DNA of 64,000 nucleotides, taken from NCBI GenBank assembly GCA_037179385.1, contig CM074179.1:30014046-30078045 (forward strand), written 5' to 3'. The DNA comes from Holothuria scabra. Its lineage: Eukaryota; Echinodermata; Holothuroidea; Aspidochirotida; Holothuriidae. Below the pieces are notes generated by a model. The model had not been told where the DNA came from. It did no database searches and saw only the letters and a list, made by a program, of their open reading frames with translations. Positions 32,425-45,603 of this stretch are shown piece after piece. The translations under genes were made by a program, and so were the position numbers. Positions within the stretch are counted from its first letter, which is position 1. Every line of letters begins with the position of its first letter.

Positions 32425-34890
32425 TGAACTTCACCTCGGATAACTCTGAGGACTACAACAGGCTCTTTACCATCATGGAACTTCGAATAGCTGTCAATAG
32501 AAGCAAGGATACTGCCGCTGGTCCCGATGAGTTCACTAGCAGTTTCTAAATCACCTTCCAGATAGTTCTTTATTGGTGTTTGTAGATATTTTCAACAGTA
32601 TATGGGTTAAAGCCAAGTTTCCAACAGCTTGGCGAGAAGTAACCATCATTCCCATCGCTAAGCCAGGAAAAGACCCGACCAAGGCTACAAACTGTCGCCC
32701 TATCTCTCTTACCAGCTGCCTTTGCAAGATACTCGAAAGAATGTTCAGTGCCCGTCTGGTTTGGTATCTTGTACCCCACGAGGTGATAACCAGATTTCAG
32801 AGTAGCTTCCGACGTGGTCACAGCACCACTGATCAACTCGTTCGCCTTGAGTCTACTGTCCGGGATGGGTTTGACCGTGGACGCCACGTTGTGTCGGTGT
32901 TTTTCGATCGACAGGAGGCATACGACACCACCTGGAAGTATGACATTCTTAAAGACTTGTACAATGCTGGTCTTTGGGGAAGAATGCCGCTTTTCATTCA
33001 AAACTTCCTCGAAGATCGTGTGTTTCGTGTACGGATGGGAAGCGTGTTTTCAGATTGACATAGTCTAGAGATGGGTGTTCCCCAAGGCAGCATCTTGTCA
33101 GTCACTATTTTCATCCTGAAAATAAATAGCTTAGCCAATGTGGTGAACACTGGGATTGAAAAGTCCTTGTTTTTGGACGACTTTTCAATTACCTGTATCT
33201 CACGGAACATGAGATCCATGGGGAGATTGATGCAAAATTGCCTGAACAAATACAGCGTTGGGCTGACCGAAACGGGTTCCATTTCTCTCAGACCAAAACT
33301 GTTTGCATGCACTTTTGCAACCAAAGGGGTGCCCACTGTGACCCACACTTGAGTTTTAACGGGGTAAACATACCAGTTGTTCCTCAGACTAAGTTCCTTG
33401 GCCTGGTTCTTGACAATAAACTCAACTTGAAAGCTCACATCGAGCATATCAGGCGGAAGTGCCGAGGAGCACTAAAACTGTTGAAGGTCGTCTCAGAGAG
33501 GGACTGGGGCGCTGACCGCCCGTTCTTCTTCGGCTTTACAGATCCTTGGTGCGGTCTAAACTTGACTATGGCTGTAATCTTTACAGTTCTGCACGTGCGT
33601 CTGACGAAAACTTCTCCCCATACATAACCTGGGTATCAGGATCTGCCTGGGAGCTTCCCGCACCTCCCCAATGCAGAGCCTCTACACCGAAGCGAATCAA
33701 CCGTCACTCCACCTAAGATGGAAAAAGTTGTCACTCCAGTTTGCCCTAAAACTGATGAGGCATAGACGCAACTAAACGGCCTTCAACAATAAGTTGCATT
33801 TAAGTGACATTTATGTGAAGACACCATCAGCTATCCCTCCATTTGCTATTCGAGTGCGGGAAGCCCTGCCGCAGGTGTGCAGCAAACCCTGGCTGTGTAA
33901 AACCGTTTTCGTTTCCCACCCCTCCACCCTGGATGTTACACGAACCGGATATTGACCTTAGCCTTAGGACATATTTAAAGAACTCAACTAATGAACTTGT
34001 GTTTCGCGCCAGCTTCAGTGAGATGAGACATAAATATCATCAGTACCACGCCATCTTTACTGACGGCTCAAAACCACCAAACAGGGTTGCGGCTGCGGCG
34101 TCAAGCCGTCATGCATCATTGCAAACCAGGCTGCCGGACGATGCATCAATATTTACTGCCGAACTCCAGGCACTTAAGATGGCATTCGAGCTGATTAGAA
34201 CATCGAAAAGCAACCAGTTGTTAGTGTGCTCAGACTCACTTTCCAGCCTTTTACCAATAAAAGGCAATGAGCTTAAACACCCTTCGGTTACAGCTCTCCG
34301 TGAAACATACTCTATGTGGGCTGCACTTCGAAAACCAATTGCGCTAGCATGGGTCCCTAGTCACGTTGGTGAACGACGTAATGAAAGGGTCGATTCACTT
34401 GCTAAAGAGGCTCTACAGATGAATGTCACCGACCTTTCCTTGCCTTACACTGATTACCGACCAAAAGATCTATGGCTTTGTTAAATCAAAATGGCAAGAA
34501 GTGTGGGATTCCTTTCCCGGAAACAAATTACACCTGGTTAAACTAACGGTCGGAACTGGAACCCAAAGTAAGCGTAGAGATGATTTAGTCATGACGAGGG
34601 CTGGCATTGGTCAAACTTACCTTATCCATGCTTATTTACTTCACGGGGACAAAAGACCATATTGTATCCCCTGTGACTGTGCTGTCACCGTCTGTCACGT
34701 TCTTATTGACTGCCATGAATACTCCCATATTCGCCGGAAATACTACGACGTGCCCGACCTTAAAACTCTATTTGAACAGACGGATTCCTCCCTTATCCTG
34801 GGATTTCTCAGGGAAAGTGGACTCTTTAGGAGTTTTTTACTTTACTCCCGCTTTATTTACCCTTGACATTTTAGAGAGAATTGTCCCCAT
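32425..34890 (+). pseudogene. I/Nimb-like LINE with RT and RNase H (best copy, frameshifted)
   Basis: It begins with 'NRSKDTAAGPDEF'. RT blocks follow: NCRPISLTSCLCKILERM, SSFRRGHSTTDQLV, FFDRQEAYDTTWKYDIL, GVPQGSILS and FLDDFSI (YxDD variant). After a frameshifted thumb region comes an open 213-residue frame (33843-34484) with RNase H residues: FTDGS, TAELQAL, CSDSLSSL and RVDSLAKEA. A Cys/His tail follows (34423-34866, HxC-type 'CIPCDCAVTVCHVLIDC'). At least four frame changes make it inactive, though the RNase H part is intact. Confidence 0.9.
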
Positions 34891-35814
34891 TTTTTGCTGT
34901 CTGTATGTTTATTTTTCGTATTGGTTTGTCGTTAAATCCTAACTAACAAATTTTGATTTGCTTGCAGGGAAATTTAACGTTACATTTTTTTTTTCACACA
35001 TTCCACCCTGACTAAAAGGTTCCAAGGGCAAAGGAGGGCTAGGCCTGATAACCAGTCAGAACGTCCCCTGACCGAATCGTCTCTGTTCTAAAACGTCCAT
35101 GCTGTTGGTCAATGCAGAATACGCAGCATCTACTGTTAGCTACGAAAGTATTTTGATTATACACTTTTAAGCTTACATTTTATATGCAACTGATTGAAGC
35201 AATAAAGTGAGATTGCCTCTGAATGAGGATGAATTTCAGAAAATTGTGGGAGGGGCTTGAGTGGGAAAGTAAGGAGAATTGGTGCTGTTCGGGTGAGAGA
35301 ATTGGGCCTTTAGGTAAAAACAATGAAATGCACAGAACTCGCCATGTTGATGTTTACTTGGAATTTTAAGACAGCTTGAGAACCATTACTCACGACTGCA
35401 CTGTGCCCCTTCAAGTTAAGATTTTGAAGCTAATCCAGGGCTAAGACTAGGAAGAGTTTGACCCCTGACAAACTGTCAAGTAGCTTGGATCGAGCCTTTT
35501 CTTAAACTTGTTTGGTCTTGTGGCTCAGCTAATGTGCCTCCAATTTCCAAATCTGTAATTCATTCAAGGTTAAATTATGTATTTTTAAAGTGCTTTTGAA
35601 TGACTTTTGTCTTATTGTGTCACCGTTTTTTGTAAAAACTACTTTTAGGCTTACATTTATCGAAAATATCTACTATTCCACACCAAGAAAAACGCTGACC
35701 CTTGTGGAATTTGTAGCAACACACAAATCACTTCTTTTTGGTTCTGGTGGAAAGGGCTCTGGTACAGAACAGAAGATTAAAGGTTTGTCGATTCCTTGCC
35801 GAAGGCAGGCAAGG
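34891..35814. other. LINE 3' flank and unassigned sequence
   Basis: It includes the probable LINE 3' UTR with a T-run at about 34984. The remainder has no recognised feature. Confidence 0.4.
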
Positions 35815-35841
35815 AATCTATGCGATGGTGATGTCGTGCGT

Positions 35842-35882
<41 letters not shown>

Positions 35883-36500
35883 TGTGTGACGCCTGCTTGT
35901 AAACACGATATCTCAAGAACGGTAACCCCCAGGGATCTCAAACTTGGCATGTAGATTGTCCACATCGAGTAGATGGTCCCTATTTTTTTTTGGTAGAGGT
36001 CAAATGTCATTTGGGGTCACCAGAGGTCAAAATGTAAATACCTTGGAAATTGCTTGTAAACACAATATCTCCAGAAGGAAAAATGTGAGCAATCTCATAC
36101 TTACCATGCTGATTGTCCATATTGAGTAGATGGTCCCTAATGTTTTTGATGGAGGTCAAAGGTCATTTGGGGTCACCAGAGGGAAAAAGGTCAAAACCTT
36201 GTAAACACTGTATCTCAAGAAGGGTAAATGTGAGGGATCTCATACATAGCAGGTGGATTGCCCATATTAAGTAGATGATCACTATTATTTTTGGTGGAGG
36301 TCAAAGGTCATTTGGGGTCATCAGAGATGAAAAGCTCAAAAAATTGTAAACACCATATGTCAAGAAAGGTAACTGCCAGGAATCTCATATTTACTAAGTG
36401 GAATGTCCATATTGAGTAGATGACCCCTATTGTTTTTATTGGATGTCAAAGGTCATTTGGGGTCATCAGAGTTCAAAACATCTAAACCTTGCAAACACTA
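35815..36500 (+). repeat. (TG)n microsatellite plus AGGTCA-motif array
   Basis: It starts 'atgcgatggtgatgtcgtg', then a TG tract of about 50 bp, then 'gacgcctgcttgtaaacac', followed by about four units with 'aggtcaaaggtcatttggggtca' and 'gtccatattgagtagatg'. The same composite in reverse orientation is at 56170-57290, so this is one dispersed repeat family with a microsatellite at its head. Confidence 0.88.
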
Positions 36501-38615
36501 CATCTCAAAAGAGTATATAACTGTTGAAGTTAATACCCATGAGCGGTTAGGGTGAAAGAGTAAGAATAATTTGGCATGGGTAATGTAATAGGCATAGGGT
36601 ATATAATTTTTTTGGAACAGTTTATTAACTACTTCACTATATAAATTCTTTAGTGAGGTAATTTTGAAAATGCATTTGTAAAGTACTGAAGCAAACTCAT
36701 AGGAAGAAGGTCTAAGGTGCACAAAAAGGCACATCACATGGTAGTTACTGTACAGTATGTTGATTCTGGCATGAAATTGTGCCCTGTTATTACATTAAGT
36801 TCCAAGTATTAATACATGAAAAAGTGGGCAGAGCAAAATATAAAATCTTGAAAGCGAAAATCTGTTCACCAGGCTGGCATACATGCTTCAATGCTCATGG
36901 GTATGCTGATTTTGCAGCCACAAGTAAATAGATTTTCATGAAACTGATGTGGAACATGTGAGTTTAAACAGTCTGTATAAGGGTCATTTAGGGACATAGT
37001 CTGAAAATATTAGAAGATGCTTCTGTGCACACTAAGTAGATGACTGATATGGAACTTCATAAGTATAAACTTTGAACAGAGAGTACTCTGTGTGATGCAC
37101 AAGAATCTCTTTTATAACATACCTACATTGCTTTTTCAATAACCTTAAAGAAAACCTGAAGAAAACATTAAATTTAGTGGCAAAAAGTGCTAATATTTGA
37201 CAAAGCTTGTGCCTACTGTCCTCATGAGGACATGTGCATGCAAGCATGCATTAATTGGAAGTGGGAATTGATTAATTAGATATACCACAGTTAGTTTTAC
37301 AAAAAAGAACCTAATTTACACTGATCATATGGTATCAAATACCCTTCAGCGCACATGAACTGTCATTGCCTAATAGAGTGAATCAAATTGTGACTGACCC
37401 ATTCTTTGCCATTTGGTCACAGTTATCTCGCCCAATTTTTCACAGTTGACTGCCAGTTATCCCCACAGTGTCCTGAAGGATTACCTCATACAAACATACA
37501 GCTCAATTGACTAAAGCTTTTTACTGTGTAAATGGTGTTAATTAACTCTTATAAACCCTCTAAAGAAAGCTTATTTTTATCTCAGTACATAACCATGACA
37601 GCCCATTGTTTGTATATACTCCTATTTCCTGCCATTCCCTGCAGGCATTCAGTACTCTAGTTGTGGTCAAAATGTCAGACCTCCATGAAAGTCACACCTC
37701 TGCTAAATCCAGCATAAAATAACTGTCCACATTATCTTGTCTCATCTGACCACAAATAAAAGTTGTTTGCCTAGCCATTGTCTGGAGATGGAGAAGTTCA
37801 TGTACACTGATCAAGTTTCTAAACTGAAAGTCATCTTAGAAATACTGTAGATTGACACCCTTCAGAAATTAGTGTCCTTTACATAGAAGCTGGTGGAATT
37901 GAACAAATAGTGTGTTTGTATAAGGAATTTTGTTGAACAAAACTTTAAACATTGGTGTCTGTCTAGATTGGTGTTTCTGCTTTACAGTTTCAATATGCTC
38001 TACAGTGATTATTTGTCACTTAGTTTCATTCTAGAATTTGTTTTAAATTTTTGATAGCATAAAATGTATCAGCATACTACTTGCTTCATCTCTGCTTATA
38101 TCTGGATAACTGCACCAAAAAAGTAACCCCTTTGTGAAGGATTATATAGCTATGTCAAATATCATCATCGAGTGGGAATTCTTGTCTCACATTTCATTTT
38201 TATCCATGTCACTATCCCCCCCCCCCCCCTCAAAAAAAGGGTACCATAAAGCTTAATGCATAGAACCATTGCTTCAAGATTACCCTTTATGACACTTTTC
38301 AAAAATATTAAGATTTTATTTTGCATTGCTGCTGTCATTTAAAAGTAGTTCAGGTAATAAGAGCAAGCATAATGTTGTATACTGTGTATCAAACAAGGAA
38401 AACTTGTACTGTATGTTATGCTGTACCTACAGTATAAGTAGACAAAAGGCGAATTAAAAGTCTTGTTAAATTATGGATTAATAGGGATATCTGCTTTTGT
38501 TAATTTGCAAGGGATACCATAGACAATGGGTGGGGCATTTCCCCCATAAAGCAAAAATTGCCGTCAGTAATAGCCCAGGTTACACATCTCTGTTCAGATG
38601 TCTCTTTAGGCTTGG
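36501..38615. other. No recognised gene
   Basis: This is a long AT-rich stretch with only short frames. There is a run of about 13 C at about 38217-38229. It could be intron or intergenic DNA. Confidence 0.4.
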
Positions 38616-38981
38616 TCTCACATACCCCGCAACACCCAGTGTTAACTCGTGTTTACAATCAGACAAAACCACAGGCTAACCCTGTGTTTTCCAGTCTGTG
38701 TTCTCACGTACCCAGTGTTTCGTTGATTGGATAGTGTTACCATGGTAACGAGGCCAAATATTTCACACACCGATTACAGCAAAATGTAAGAAAATACCTG
38801 TCATCAGTGCGATAAATACCTGTGACCTTGCTTGATTAAAACAAACACGATGTTTAAAACTGCTTAACCCTGCGATCTGAGGTGGATCGAAATTTAAACA
38901 CCGACCCTGCGTTAACCCGCGTTCCCACGTTACTCGAGCGTGAGGTAATACAGTGTTACCTCGAGCGCGGGGTATGTGAGA
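38616..38981. mobile_element. MITE with TCTCACATACCCCGC ends
   Basis: The left end TCTCACATACCCCGC and the right end GCGGGGTATGTGAGA are exact complements over 15 bp. The interior has further inverted motifs (CAGTGTTA, CTCGAGCG). At about 366 bp it is noncoding, and no clear target duplication could be chosen. Confidence 0.75.
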
Positions 38982-39984
38982 ACACAGTATTTGATCCAAT
39001 GCTTGTAGGAGAGTGTGTCGATGAGGGCTTGTTTAAACACTAACCTCAATGCAGACTTTTCGAAACATAGAGGCATCGGAACATAGAGACTTCAGAATGG
39101 AGAGCTGTCCCCATTGACCAAACTTTTGATAAAATGGTTTCAAAATACCGCTTTATCAAGTAATGAGACAGTTTTCTGGAATATTAAAGCTGTGTGAGAA
39201 ATTCCTCTTGTGTGTGGAGATCAAAGGTTTGAGGTGACAGATCAAACTTTGTAGACATAATATTTTTAGGGGGATAACTGTGAGGGATCTCATACCATGG
39301 TGGTAGTACTTCCATGCTCATTCTGTACTAAGCTTAATTTTGAATTACTCATGTTGATGGACGTGTTGGTAAGGTGATCACTATTGTTTTTAAGGGGTCG
39401 AAAGGTCATTTTGGGTCACATGAGGTCAAAAAGTTTTGACCCTACTAGTATTATATCTCAATTAAGTAGGATAATTGTATGGGATCTCATGCATGTCATG
39501 TTTGTTTCCATGTTTGCTATGATATATCATACGGCAAGGAATCACTAAGCCTGTTGGCTTTCTAGTTAATTACAAAGTGGGGAGTGGCATTTCAAAGTTT
39601 AGGGTACAGGTGCTTAAATGGAAATACAACACCATGGCACAGACACCAACAAGACCTTAGTGTTAACTGTGCATTTATTGAGCAGAGGATTTTAAATGAT
39701 ATCATTTACAATTAAGCATTGTATTGTAGATGTTTATTCATTGGAAAAGATGATTTTCAAATTTTGGCAAAGATTTTACTGATGTTTTCTGAACACATGT
39801 AGCTAGGCAAATGATTTAAATCTAAAACTGGAAAAACTTACTATTTGATATGTCAATCGTACTCAACAGAAACTGGAAAAGGGCAACCTCTGCCTTACAG
39901 ACTGTCGGAGGACCCATGCATGAGTGGACAGCAAGAAGAAGTGGGGAGACTACAAAGCTTCTACTGTAGTTTCAATAACAAAAC
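38982..39984. repeat. Degraded AGGTCA-motif units and unassigned sequence
   Basis: At about 39200-39560 are decayed units ('gatctcataccatgg', 'ggtcattttgggtcaca', 'gaggtcaaaa'). The rest has no feature. Confidence 0.5.
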
Positions 39985-40850
39985 CAACACGTCTTGATAT
40001 CTTTGTTTTCGGGAAACTAATCCCTCACTGTCGATGTTAATATTGAAGCAACTGACTGAAGTGGAATTAGCAACCCACTCAGGGGAGACTGTTTCACTCA
40101 TGACAACCCTATGAGAGAAGCTGAACTTTCTGATGTCAAGTCTACAGAAACATTTCACCAGCTTTTCATAATGGCCACGAACACGGTAATCAGCACAAAC
40201 CTCTAAGTAGGTACAGTTAGAGAATAATTACCGGGAAGGAACTTGAAAACCTGCAGCATATCCCCCCCCCCCCTTACCCTTCTTAACTCGAGAGAAGTAC
40301 AACCTAGACATTTAAGCTTATGAAAAGGGAGATTATGTGAAAACATTTAACCACCTTGGAAGGAAATGTGCAAACATAAGGACACATTGTGAATAAGCCT
40401 CCTCTGAACCTGCTCTAAAAGAAACTTGTCCTTTTCATGAAAAGGGTTCCATGCATGCAGAGCATAATCAAGATATAGCCTTACTGTTTATAATATTTTA
40501 CACAATATCTTTACTGAAATTATTGAATTTCCTCTTGATCAAACCAAACGCCCTATTAGCCCTAGCAGCAGCTGCTGCACATTGCCTGGAAGGCTTCAGA
40601 TCACTTGAAATGACAGCACCCAAGTCTTTTCAGAAGTCACATTACCTAGAACACTACCAGCCATGGTATTCTTTTGACTCAAATTCTTGGATCCAAAGTG
40701 AAGAACTTTGCATTTATCAGCATTAAAAGACATTTGTCAAGTCTGAGACCAAGTAACTAGCCTATCTAAATCCCTTTGCAACAGAGAAGCATCCTTTCCA
40801 TCATTAACATTACTGTAGAGCTTAGTGTCATCAGCAAACTTACTAATACA
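39985..40850 (-). pseudogene. CR1/L2-like LINE reverse transcriptase, C-terminal half
   Basis: On the minus strand the order is KFADDTKLYSNVNDGKD (catalytic FADD box), FNADKCKVLHFGS, a region with 'VRLYLDYALHAWNPF' and 'LLEQVQRR', then CFCRLDIRKFSFSHRVV. Several stops and frameshifts, and a run of 13 C at about 40262, break it. The catalytic box itself is preserved. Confidence 0.87.
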
Positions 40851-41869
40851 AGATGAGAGAGAGCTTCAAATACCATTATTAAGTTGAAAGTTGCTGTAGC
40901 CTGTGTATCATTAACTTGAACAGAGTGCTTGCATAGGCCTAAGCTAGTCTGGGCTTGGCAGTGTGCATTAGTTCTTCAAGAGTGATGTGCTGGACTAGCC
41001 TACTGTAGGCTAGAAGTAACGTTAGAACATATTTGAACATAACGTTGGGCCTTAGTTTCGAAACAACCATTAAGACCTGACATATCTTTAGAGGATATTG
41101 TAATTCATAAAGATGAAAACAAAACGTTATTACTCAGAAACCCTGTCAAGTTCATATATGCTATTCCTAACGTTAGTCCTCGTCAAATTGTGGGTGTGAG
41201 AATTATACTGTAGCCTGTAGGCCTAGTCGGCTTCAACTGCAATGCTGTCAATGCTATCTTTACTAGCTTGTACAAATGCTTAGGCCTTTGTATCGCCAAC
41301 GTCTCGCTGTTTGGTATCACAGATAAGCACAATCTCTGGATTAAAACATCAACCGAGACAAATAACATGTCGTCATTGTTGCATGCTAAGTGTGTCCTGT
41401 TTTTTCTGTGGGGATAATACCTTTACGGTAATTTTGGAACATCAAAATGACCACTAAGGACAAGTTTTCGCTTTCTTACCTTTGCCATTTTCCCTCTTGA
41501 CACGAACGTTGTCTTAAAACACATTTCGCGGTCAAACTTCTCATCCTCGTTAGCGTTTATAAAAAAAATAATGCGTAAAAATACATACGCATCTAAGGAC
41601 ACGTCTTAGTGAAGGACAGTTTGATGAAACCGAAATTTACACAGGACTTCAGTAAGACGCATCTTACTGTAAGTCGAGTCCTTGGATCGTTAATTACTGT
41701 TCCCGTAAGTCGAGTTTAGTGAAACAGGCCCCTGGTGTACAGTAACATGAAGGACACGCAGTACAACACACAGCCCACTACTCATTGTGAGAACATCACC
41801 TCATTACTGTATGAAACTGGCACAAAAAGGAGTACATTTTGAACAAAGAATTTTACAACTGTATCTTCT
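40851..41869. other. No recognised gene; one MITE-like end
   Basis: It contains GGCCTA patches (about 40935-41010, 41216-41230) and, at 41690-41735, 'agtcgagtttagtgaaacaggcccc', similar to the end of the MITE at 3312-3452. A matching opposite end was not found. Confidence 0.4.
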
Positions 41870-42262
41870 TTTTAAAACGTACATAGAAACACGCACGTTG
41901 CAACAAACAAACAACTCAAACCGGCCGGATAAAAAAAAAAGCTAATATTGGACCATCCACACACAAAACGCGGGACACAAACGTCTGTGACAGCGTGAAG
42001 GACGCACCAACCCACCCCGACACCCAAACAACCCGCCATGTCACCCACAACCACTCCAACACCAACCCCCAAGACAAAAACCAAGAACATCCCACACGAC
42101 CCCAAAGGCCACCACACGGCTGGAGCAACACCTCCCCCAAAGCATGGGCAAATTTACAGGAACACCTTGCCCAAGGGTGACCCAGAGGGAGTTGTGCCAA
42201 AAGGTAACCGCATTATTCCCACGTTTACACAAACTCCACAACCGGATGGACAGTTTAACGTC
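41870..42262 (-). mobile_element. Tx1-type LINE 5' region
   Basis: The reverse complement runs from 'GGACGTTAAACTG' through 'GGGCAAGGTGTTCCTGTA' to 'GTTTCTATGTACGTTTTAAA'. It is the uninterrupted reference that shows 7747-7855 and 24134-24470 belong together. The G/C-biased minus frames over it (up to 98 aa) are probably not coding. Confidence 0.85.
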
Positions 42263-44324
42263 CAACATTTGCATCACTACACTACAGTAGCTCACTGACA
42301 GCTTCATACAGTGGCACTGTAATGGTTGAGGTGGCATGTACAGTAATTAAGGATCCCCCTCCACCTTGTGCCTTAATGCTAAGCACTTTAGTCCAATATT
42401 GAAAGAGACCGTTCCTGATTTTGAACCCATAAATTTACCTATGATCCCATTTGTATTTTTGTTGACCCTCATACCCCAGTGAACTCCATCCAACCAATCA
42501 CCACCCCCCCCCCCCCATTCTTTCCCCAGAACACAAATACACTTACATTCTGCAAATGCCTAAGCATAAAAATCATTTCAGGGTCAGATTATCAGCAAGG
42601 AGCAGCATTCATGGATGAGAGTGTTTCATCATGGTAAAAACCATTTTACTGGTAATCATAAACCTTATTGTTCCAGTTTCATCATCGAAATTATTCACAT
42701 TTTGTGTACTATCACCCATAAAAAGTGCAACCATGTTCACTGTTCCCATTTACACTCACATTATTCCTGCATCAAGTAGTATTCATATAGATTCTAGCAC
42801 ACTAGTGACAAGTGTCAACATTTTGTGTTACGTCCGAAACAAAATAGTGCATACAATGTGATACTAAATTTTTGGTACAAGCAAGGCATAACGGCAAAGA
42901 ATTCTATTCAAGTGGGTGAAAAAACAAAAAGTAACTTTGTTAACCCCTCACAGGCACATTTATCCTACATATCAGTGTTGAGACCAAAAGAACGGAATTT
43001 CAGGTATTTTCCCCCATTTTTGACCTACCAGGTGCACCTTGTGTTTGGACATTTCCTTCCAAGGTGGTTACAATGTTTTCACATAAAATGCCTACTAACA
43101 TTATTACATAACAAAGGAATGGCAATTTTTTTAAGAATATGAAACAGCAAACAAGTTTCTGTCCATAGTGTACAAAAGATCACAAAACTGAGTGAACGAT
43201 AAACTGCAAAGCATGGCTTTTCAAAGACAGAAATGGGTAACAACTATTCCACCCTACTAGTGTAGCTTCATTAAAAATTTTGAGATCTTTCATTCTAATA
43301 CTTGTTTCGGATGTAACATTGTTTTCGGACGTAATATGTGTTGACGGAATCTTCTTTTGTTGACGGTGGTAAGAGGAAACCATTGAAGTTCACTTATTGA
43401 GGAAATTAGCTTTGTAGTTATGTCAATATAACCAGACATTAAATTTATTTTTTTGGTCGTGTAAGCCACATAAGAGTGTTTTGAATGTAACAAAAGTGTT
43501 CAAGGAAAATTTACCTTTTATTTTTTCATGAATTATTAATTACTGGATATAAATTATGCAAATGCCCTTATAAATTAATATAAATACCTATAACCTGCTA
43601 CAGTCAATGCCTTCCAATTATTATTTTGAGCAAGCTGTGTAAGCTTCAGGTGTGTAGCTACAGGTGTTGCCGGAAAATGTTACGTCCGAAACAGTAACTT
43701 TACTTCAACACCCTGATTCAGCCATGAATGCTCACGAAGTTTGATATGTGTTAGTATGTTGACACCTTGCTCACTATTGTTAGTACCAAAATTCAGGGGT
43801 AGGTAGCTTTTGTATTGTTCATTACACTTGATTTTAAATTGACCTTGTAATTTCGGCCATATTTTCCGTCAACAATTTGCAAGTGTATCACATCAGGTAT
43901 ATACTGTAGAAGAACAATATTGGTCAGGTTAAGCTATGGGAGCTCAAGCTAGATAGATATTTTAAATTCAGCCTGCACAATGTAAGACAACATCTTGCTG
44001 TTGAATTGTGCACTTCCAAGAACCCCCATTAAGGCAATTGGTATAAGTTTTAAAGAAAGCTAGTTTGTGTAGTATTATACACTTTTATTGTATAACATTA
44101 TTGCTGCCCTTCCTTCTCTACTCTCTACCATCTAGTTAAAGTATTCTGTGGAAACAAAGAATGAATTCGAAGGTATATAAACAATAGTGCCGACAAAAGT
44201 GGCTCAAGCCAAAAAGAATCCCACTGACAGCAGACACTGTAAAATTAAAAACATTTGAAACAGGAGGTTACTCCACAAATATAGAGGGAGGCATCTGACA
44301 GCTCTGACACTTACTCAGGTTATC
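42263..44324. repeat. Region with repeated TTACGTCCGAAAC motif
   Basis: The motif GTTACGTCCGAAAC occurs at about 42829 and 43680 on +, and as the complement-like 'GTTTCGGATGTAAC' at about 43303; 'TTTTCGGACGTAAT' follows at about 43322. Phrases around 'tgttgacgga' and 'tccgtcaaca' are also inverted. This could be a foldback element with internal repeats. There is no gene. Confidence 0.5.
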
Positions 44325-45603
44325 ATGTTCAATAGGAGGCGACCGGAAAAACATAAGAAATCAGATCACAGGACTATAAAGCACAAACAGAAAAAGGGCG
44401 AATTCCAGGATGACATCTTCAATCTACAATTTGCTACCCTTGGTTCAAAAACGGCCTCCAAAAGACTTCCTTCTCTTATCACGAGGGAAAAGATATCGAG
44501 GAGTGCCGATCATGATGAACCCCTGCATGAAGCACTCAATTAACACACTTAATCCAAGCAAAGAACTTGCTGGAATTGATAGTGACAACCCCTAGCGTCT
44601 TTGCTTGCCCCACTGGGTAGTCAGTGCGGCCACTTCGTTAGTACGACTGTCTACACAAATATTCAGGACTGTGCGGCAGCAAATTCCTTCCAAAAGACGC
44701 AATGCGGCAGACTTGCTTAAGTATCTGGTAACACTATCCCGAATTTTAACCTGTCGGGATCAGAGTTGGAATAGTGGGCTTATCACTTAGGCCACAACAT
44801 AAGTGTTCGTAAAGACTAGTTTAGGCTCCCACAGAATGTTATTGTTCTAGCGAAAATTAGTAAACTTGTGTTGCTAGCTGAGAATTGGCAAATCCATCAG
44901 CATCAAGGGCAGTCCTTGCATGACATTGAACTTGATGGAAAGAAGCTTTCGTGATAACGAGAGCAATCAGAAGGAAATGAAAGTGGTGACATGTCTGTTT
45001 CAAAGGAGGAGAAACCTGAGAGTAACACAGATCACAGTAACTTAACAGGCAAAAAAGGACCGTTCCTTCTCGGATTAAACGGAGTACAGATGAGGAAAGG
45101 GCCATGACGAATGTCACAAGTCTGCAAAAGGCAATCAAGACAATGCATCTCCAAATGTCCAAGACTGTCTTGAGGCACAGGATTCAAATGCTTGCTTGCA
45201 GAATTCATCTGTTAGCCAGATCAAATCAAAAGTGTGATATTATCATGAAAAGTGCTTAAAAGTAGCAAACATTAAGGTAGTACATATCCTCCTTTAAGTA
45301 CAAAAATATTACCAATTTTATTTTTACTCAATATATAACTTAAGATACTCTGAACTTTATTCAAATTATATTGAAAAATTCATTAATTTTAATCCTGAGC
45401 TATAGTTAATTAAGAATACCCCCCCCCCCTTAAAGTAGTCCTATTTACCCCATTTTGTAGTGGTATGATCCTATGACCTATTGATGACTCATGTGTTGGG
45501 GTCAAACATGAGCTCTCACCTTGTTTGCAAATTAAGAATTGTCTATCTTTGTCGACTGTGTCAAGCCTACAAGTCCATTTTTGAGTGCAGTTAAATAAGA
45601 TTA
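44325..45603. other. No recognised gene
   Basis: It starts with a basic 72-residue frame (44325-44543, KKSDHRTIKHKQKKGEF) that I cannot place. It has weak features otherwise, with a run of 11 C at about 45420. It could be the 5' part of the MULE that follows. Confidence 0.3.

Noticed and set aside
41872..42337. GC-biased minus frames of 81-98 residues
   Set aside because: They lie in the Tx1 LINE 5' region, where the other copies do not keep these frames open.
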